From NCBI GenBank assembly GCA_041750975.1, contig JBGSYN010000166.1, positions 1 through 25,679 on the forward strand: a stretch of DNA of 25,679 nucleotides, read 5' to 3'. The translations under genes and the position numbers were made by a program. This document shows positions 22,352-25,679 of the stretch, in pieces (within the stretch, counting starts at the first letter, position 1; each line of letters starts with the position of its first letter). The notes under the pieces are model-generated. The model saw only the letters and a list, made by a program, of their open reading frames with translations, made no database searches and was not told where the DNA came from. Source of the stretch: JBGSYN01 sp041750975. GTDB taxonomy: Bacteria > Pseudomonadota > Alphaproteobacteria > Geminicoccales > Geminicoccaceae.

Positions 22352-23284
22352 TCAGGGCTTTTGAGCGCCCGTGGCGTGCACATAAACTGCATAAAGCGAG
22401 GTCGTGCCGCAGATAAAGAGCCGGTTCTTCTTGACGCCGCCGAACGTCACATTGGCGACGACTTCGGGCACCAGGATCTTGCCCAGAAGCTCGCCGCCGG
22501 GGGTGAAGCAATGCACCCCGTCACCGGCGCTGGTCCAGACACGCCCATCGGTGTCGCAGCGAAAGCCGTCGGAGGCGCCGACATCGGGGGCGGCAAAGAC
22601 CTCGCCGCCGGAGAGCTTGTTGTCCTCGCCGACCGCGAACTTCCGAATATGAAGGGGGCCGTTGGGATCGAAGCTCTTGCCGGTATCGGCGATATAGAGT
22701 GTCTTTTCGTCGGGCGAGAAGCAGATGCCGTTCGGATTGGTGAAATCGTCGGCGACGATCTCGAGCGAATCGGCCTTGGGATCGAATTTGAACACGTAAT
22801 TCTTGCCGAGCTCGCTCACGCCCTTGTGGCCCTCATAATCCGAGGTGTGGCCATAGGGAGGGTCGGTGAACCAGATCGTGTCGTCGGATTTGACCACGAC
22901 GTCGTTCGGCGAGTTCAGGCGCTTCCCCTGGTAGTTGTCGGCGATCACGGTGATTTTGCCGTCGTATTCGGTGCGCGACACGCGCCTGCCGCCATGCTCG
23001 CACGAGATCAGCCTGCCCTGATTGTCACGGGTGTGCCCGTTGGTATTGTTCGAGGGCTGGCGGTAGATGCTGACATGGCCTCGCGCGCCCGAAACGTCTG
23101 GGGTCCAGCGCATGATCCGGTTGTTGGGAATATCGCTCCACAGGAGGAAATCGCCGTCGCGAAAATAGACCGGGCCCTCGGCCCAGAGGCAGCCGTCATA
23201 GAGCTTCAGCAGCCGCGCGTTCCGATTGATCAGTCGCCGGAACGCAGGGTCGGTAATGACATATTCATCCACGGTGTCGCTCAT
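22352..23284 (-). CDS. SMP-30/gluconolactonase-family lactonase
   Basis: A 310-residue calcium- or zinc-dependent six-bladed propeller enzyme that opens sugar lactones. Metal-site landmarks are E36 in LWAEGPVYF, N in RLNSPNDVVVK, N in TNPNGICFSPDEKTLYIAD, and D in GASDGFRCDTDGRVW. GHTRDNQGRLISCEHGGRRVSRTE is also typical. The ATG at 23284 follows GAGAGG by about 7 bases. It diverges from the IlvD/Edd dehydratase across 174 bp; together the two would act one after the other, the lactonase making an aldonate and the dehydratase removing water from it. No secretion signal is seen. Confidence 0.92.
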   Translation of the reverse strand: MSDTVDEYVITDPAFRRLINRNARLLKLYDGCLWAEGPVYFRDGDFLLWSDIPNNRIMRWTPDVSGARGHVSIYRQPSNNTNGHTRDNQGRLISCEHGGRRVSRTEYDGKITVIADNYQGKRLNSPNDVVVKSDDTIWFTDPPYGHTSDYEGHKGVSELGKNYVFKFDPKADSLEIVADDFTNPNGICFSPDEKTLYIADTGKSFDPNGPLHIRKFAVGEDNKLSGGEVFAAPDVGASDGFRCDTDGRVWTSAGDGVHCFTPGGELLGKILVPEVVANVTFGGVKKNRLFICGTTSLYAVYVHATGAQKP

Positions 23285-23458
23285 GACGAAGCCTCTCTTC
23301 GGTTCATTGACGTTTTTCGAGCAGATCGGGCGGCGCTTGACGGCCCATCGGGCCGCTCCTACCGTCTGCGGGTCGCGCCCCGTGACTAAGCAGAACCGAC
23401 CTTCGCCAGCAAGCCGTGTTCCGCCGGCGGGCCAAACTCAACAAGCAAGAATGCCGTC

Positions 23459-25183
23459 ATGACAAAAGCCAGGAAGACTTACGAAGAACTCCGCTCCTAT
23501 CGTTGGCTCGGTACCCCGGAACTGCGTTCGTTCGGCCATCGCTCACGCATGCAGCAGATGGGCTTCGGCCGCGAGGATTATGAGGGCCGCCCGGTTATCG
23601 GCATCATCAATACCTGGTCGGATCTCTCGCAATGCCATGTCCACCTCAAGGAGCGGGTCGAAGACGTCAAGCGCGGGGTCTGGATGGCGGGCGGCTTCCC
23701 GGTCGAACTGCCGGCACTCTCCCTCTCGGAAATGTTCGTCAAGCCGACCACCATGTTTTATCGCAACTTCCTCGCGATGGAGACCGAAGAACTGTTGCGC
23801 AGCCACCCGATCGACGGTGCGATCCTCATGGGCGGTTGCGACAAGACCACGCCCGGCCTCTTGATGGGGGCCTTCTCGATGGACATTCCAGCCATCTTCG
23901 TGCCCGCGGGGCCGATGCTGCGCGGTAATTGGCGGGGCAATATTCTGGGCTCCGGCTCGGATGTCTGGAAATACTGGGCCGAGCTTCGCGCCGGCAATAT
24001 CGACGAGGACGACTGGACCGAGATCGAAGGCGGCATCGCCCGCTCGATCGGCACCTGCATGACGATGGGCACGGCCTCGACCATGACCAGCATTGCCGAG
24101 ACGCTGGGCTTTTCGCTGCCGAACGCCTCCTCGATCCCGGCCGCGGATTCTGGGCACCCCCGGATGTGTGCTGCCGCCGGCCGCCAGATCATGGAACTCG
24201 TCTGGCAGGACATCAAACCCTCGGATATCGTCTCGACCAGCTCGATCGACAACGCGATCCGCGCCCACATGGCCTTGGGCGGCTCGACCAACGCCATGGT
24301 GCATCTGGTAGCGATGGCGCGCCGCGCCGGCGTCCATCTGACGCTCGACCGCTTCGACGAAATCGCCCGCGAGGTGCCGGTTCTGGCCAATGTCCGGCCG
24401 TCGGGCGCCTACCTCATGGAGGACTTCTTCTATGCGGGCGGATTGAGCGCGCTTTTGAACAAGCTCTCGCCGCTGCTCGATCTCGACTGCCTGACGGTGA
24501 CGGGGCAAAGCCTCGGCGCCAATATCGAGGGGGCCGAGGTCCACAATGCCGATGTGATCTGCGATCTCGACAAGCCCGTGGCCAAAGAGGCGACGGCCAT
24601 TCTCTACGGCAATCTGGCGCCGAACGGGTGTGTCATCAAACCCTCCGCGGCTGATCCCAAATTCCGCAAGCATTGCGGCCCGGCGCTGGCCTTCGAGGAT
24701 TACAACCACATGGCCGCCGAGATCGACAGTGACGATCTCGATGTGACCCCGGACAGCATCATCGTCCTGAAGAACGCCGGGCCGGTCGGCGGACCCGGCA
24801 TGCCGGAATGGGGCATGTTGCCGATCCCCAAGAAGATCCTGAAGCAGGGCGTGCGCGACATGCTCAGGATCTCGGATGCGCGGATGAGCGGGACCTCTTA
24901 CGGCTCCTGCATTCTCCACGTCTCGCCTGAAGCGGCAATCGGCGGCACGCTGGCGTTCGTGCAGACGGGCGATCTGATCGACGTCGACATCGACGCCCGC
25001 AAGATCGAACTGCTCGTCTCCGAGGACGAACTGCAGCGGCGGCGGGCCGGTTGGAAGCCGCGGCCCGAGCCCTCAAGGGGCTATTGGAAGATGTTCCAGG
25101 CCCATATTACGCAAGCGCATGACGGCTGCGATTTCGATTATCTCGAAGGCTCCGAGCGGTTGCCCGAACCGGAGATCCACTGA
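23459..25183 (+). CDS. IlvD/Edd-family sugar-acid dehydratase (arabinonate/xylonate-type)
   Basis: A 574-residue Fe-S dehydratase that converts an aldonate to a 2-keto-3-deoxy acid. Cluster cysteines are C59 (SDLSQCH), C127 (MGGCDKTTPG) and C200 (GTCMTMGTAST). The last replaces the amino-acid-pathway pattern and fits the pentonate branch, with [2Fe-2S] as in L-arabinonate and D-xylonate dehydratases. ALGGSTNAMVH, RPSGAYLMEDFFYAGG and DARMSGTSYGSCILHVSPEA are all in place, with a C-terminal YWKMFQAHITQAHDGCDFDYL. The start at 23459 has only a weak upstream site. Its stop overlaps the apparent CTG start of the next gene as CTGA. Arabinonate versus xylonate cannot be decided here. Confidence 0.93.
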   Translation: MTKARKTYEELRSYRWLGTPELRSFGHRSRMQQMGFGREDYEGRPVIGIINTWSDLSQCHVHLKERVEDVKRGVWMAGGFPVELPALSLSEMFVKPTTMFYRNFLAMETEELLRSHPIDGAILMGGCDKTTPGLLMGAFSMDIPAIFVPAGPMLRGNWRGNILGSGSDVWKYWAELRAGNIDEDDWTEIEGGIARSIGTCMTMGTASTMTSIAETLGFSLPNASSIPAADSGHPRMCAAAGRQIMELVWQDIKPSDIVSTSSIDNAIRAHMALGGSTNAMVHLVAMARRAGVHLTLDRFDEIAREVPVLANVRPSGAYLMEDFFYAGGLSALLNKLSPLLDLDCLTVTGQSLGANIEGAEVHNADVICDLDKPVAKEATAILYGNLAPNGCVIKPSAADPKFRKHCGPALAFEDYNHMAAEIDSDDLDVTPDSIIVLKNAGPVGGPGMPEWGMLPIPKKILKQGVRDMLRISDARMSGTSYGSCILHVSPEAAIGGTLAFVQTGDLIDVDIDARKIELLVSEDELQRRRAGWKPRPEPSRGYWKMFQAHITQAHDGCDFDYLEGSERLPEPEIH

Positions 25184-25679
25184 CCTTTCGCCGACTTGTT
25201 ACTTTCCTGGCCGCCACGGTTTTTACGGCTGCGTCCGCAAATGCCAACACGATCGTTCTCGATCAGGTCGTCTTTGCGGCGGAGCACGGCGGCATCACCC
25301 TGATCGACGCCAGCGGCTCGGGCAGTCGCAACGATCCCTTCGTCGTCGTCGAGGAAATCACCGACGCCTCGCGCGCGATCCTCACCGTTCGCAACCTCGC
25401 CTCGAATTTCGGCAACACGCGCTACGTCCATAGCGGGCTCGGTTTCGTCCTCGTCAAGATCGTGCGCAACATGACGGACGAGCCCTGGTACGGCTTCGAG
25501 TTCGAATTGCGCGAAAAGCTCGACCGGGCCAGCGACCTGCTCGACGGCCTGTCCTTCGGGCAAGCCACGGGCGAGCATCGGTTTTTCGAATCCAGCCGCT
25601 ATAAAACCATCGATACCCGCCTCGAGCCGCTCGATGCCATCCGCTTTTCCGGCGATATCGTGTTGCCGGGCGAAGCTGT
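25180..25679 (+). CDS. Exported protein of unknown function, partial, apparent CTG start
   Basis: The frame stays open from a stop at 25120 to the window end. From 25180 it reads (M)TFRRLVTFLAATVFTAASANA, a good signal peptide, then NTIVLDQVVFAAEHGG, NDPFVVVEEITDASRAILTVR, then WYGFEFELREKL and FSGDIVLPGE. No ATG, GTG or TTG lies in frame near the signal peptide. The CTG at 25180 has GGAG 5 bases upstream and overlaps the dehydratase TGA as CTGA, the same layout as the GTGA/ATGA junctions elsewhere in this window. About 166 residues are present and the 3' end is cut. I do not recognise the family. Its coupling to the dehydratase may be incidental. Confidence 0.75.
   Translation, partial: MTFRRLVTFLAATVFTAASANANTIVLDQVVFAAEHGGITLIDASGSGSRNDPFVVVEEITDASRAILTVRNLASNFGNTRYVHSGLGFVLVKIVRNMTDEPWYGFEFELREKLDRASDLLDGLSFGQATGEHRFFESSRYKTIDTRLEPLDAIRFSGDIVLPGEA

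Noticed and set aside
21734..23389. A 551-codon rightward frame over the ElyC-type and lactonase genes
   Set aside because: It covers two well-supported leftward genes and the gap between them; shadow frame.
23373..23400. Possible attachment site or tRNA remnant between the lactonase and the dehydratase
   Set aside because: No cloverleaf, direct repeat or integrase in the window; only a short GGCCC/GGGCC palindrome nearby.

Overview
The window is 25.7 kb of GC-rich chromosomal DNA, most likely from an alphaproteobacterium. Pointers are a DUF4170-type small protein, a single-cysteine (SGCAHGT) FdhD, a GC-rich PBP1A-type enzyme, a RskA/ECF sigma pair and dense packing with ATGA/GTGA overlaps. 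I cannot name a genus. No rRNA, tRNA, CRISPR array, insertion sequence or phage gene was seen, so this looks like ordinary chromosome rather than a mobile island.

Left part (1-5.2 kb): pyrE (+); an ECF sigma factor overlapping its membrane anti-sigma factor (-); an enolase-superfamily sugar-acid dehydratase (-); a short two-helix membrane protein resembling half of HupE/UreJ (-); a DUF4170-type protein (+); and a ChaN-family periplasmic protein (-).

Centre-left (5.2-9.1 kb), the most unusual part: a secreted 1096-residue subtilisin-family (S8) protease whose C-terminal half is 14 copies of a 43-44 residue repeat. The repeats fall into two subtypes of exactly seven copies each, with a short linker between, as expected for two seven-bladed beta-propellers. 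Directly downstream, overlapping or 38 bp away depending on its start, is a small exported protein that resembles the protease's own propeptide. I infer a protease plus dedicated chaperone/inhibitor module. A CRP-like palindrome lies in the divergent region in front of it.

Middle (9.1-12.3 kb): a second enolase-superfamily enzyme resembling D-galactarolactone cycloisomerase, apparently starting at ATC; a LysR regulator; a lone 22-codon Lys/Pro/Ser-rich ORF with its own strong terminator; and an iodotyrosine-deiodinase-like nitroreductase.

Right-centre (12.3-20.8 kb): a formate oxidation region. It holds mobA and fdhD (cofactor making and sulfuration), a bifunctional penicillin-binding protein, and an operon of a fused NuoE-NuoF-like FdsGB subunit, the molybdenum catalytic subunit FdsA and a small membrane protein. 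Together these would give a soluble NAD-dependent formate dehydrogenase with its maturation factors.

Right end (20.8-25.7 kb): a 14-bp tandem repeat, a small periplasmic protein, a YdcF/ElyC-type membrane protein, and a divergent pair made of an SMP-30 lactonase and an IlvD/Edd sugar-acid dehydratase. The dehydratase is followed by an exported protein, cut by the window edge, that appears to start at CTG. The lactonase, the IlvD/Edd dehydratase and the two enolase-superfamily enzymes together point to oxidative catabolism of aldoses or uronic acids.
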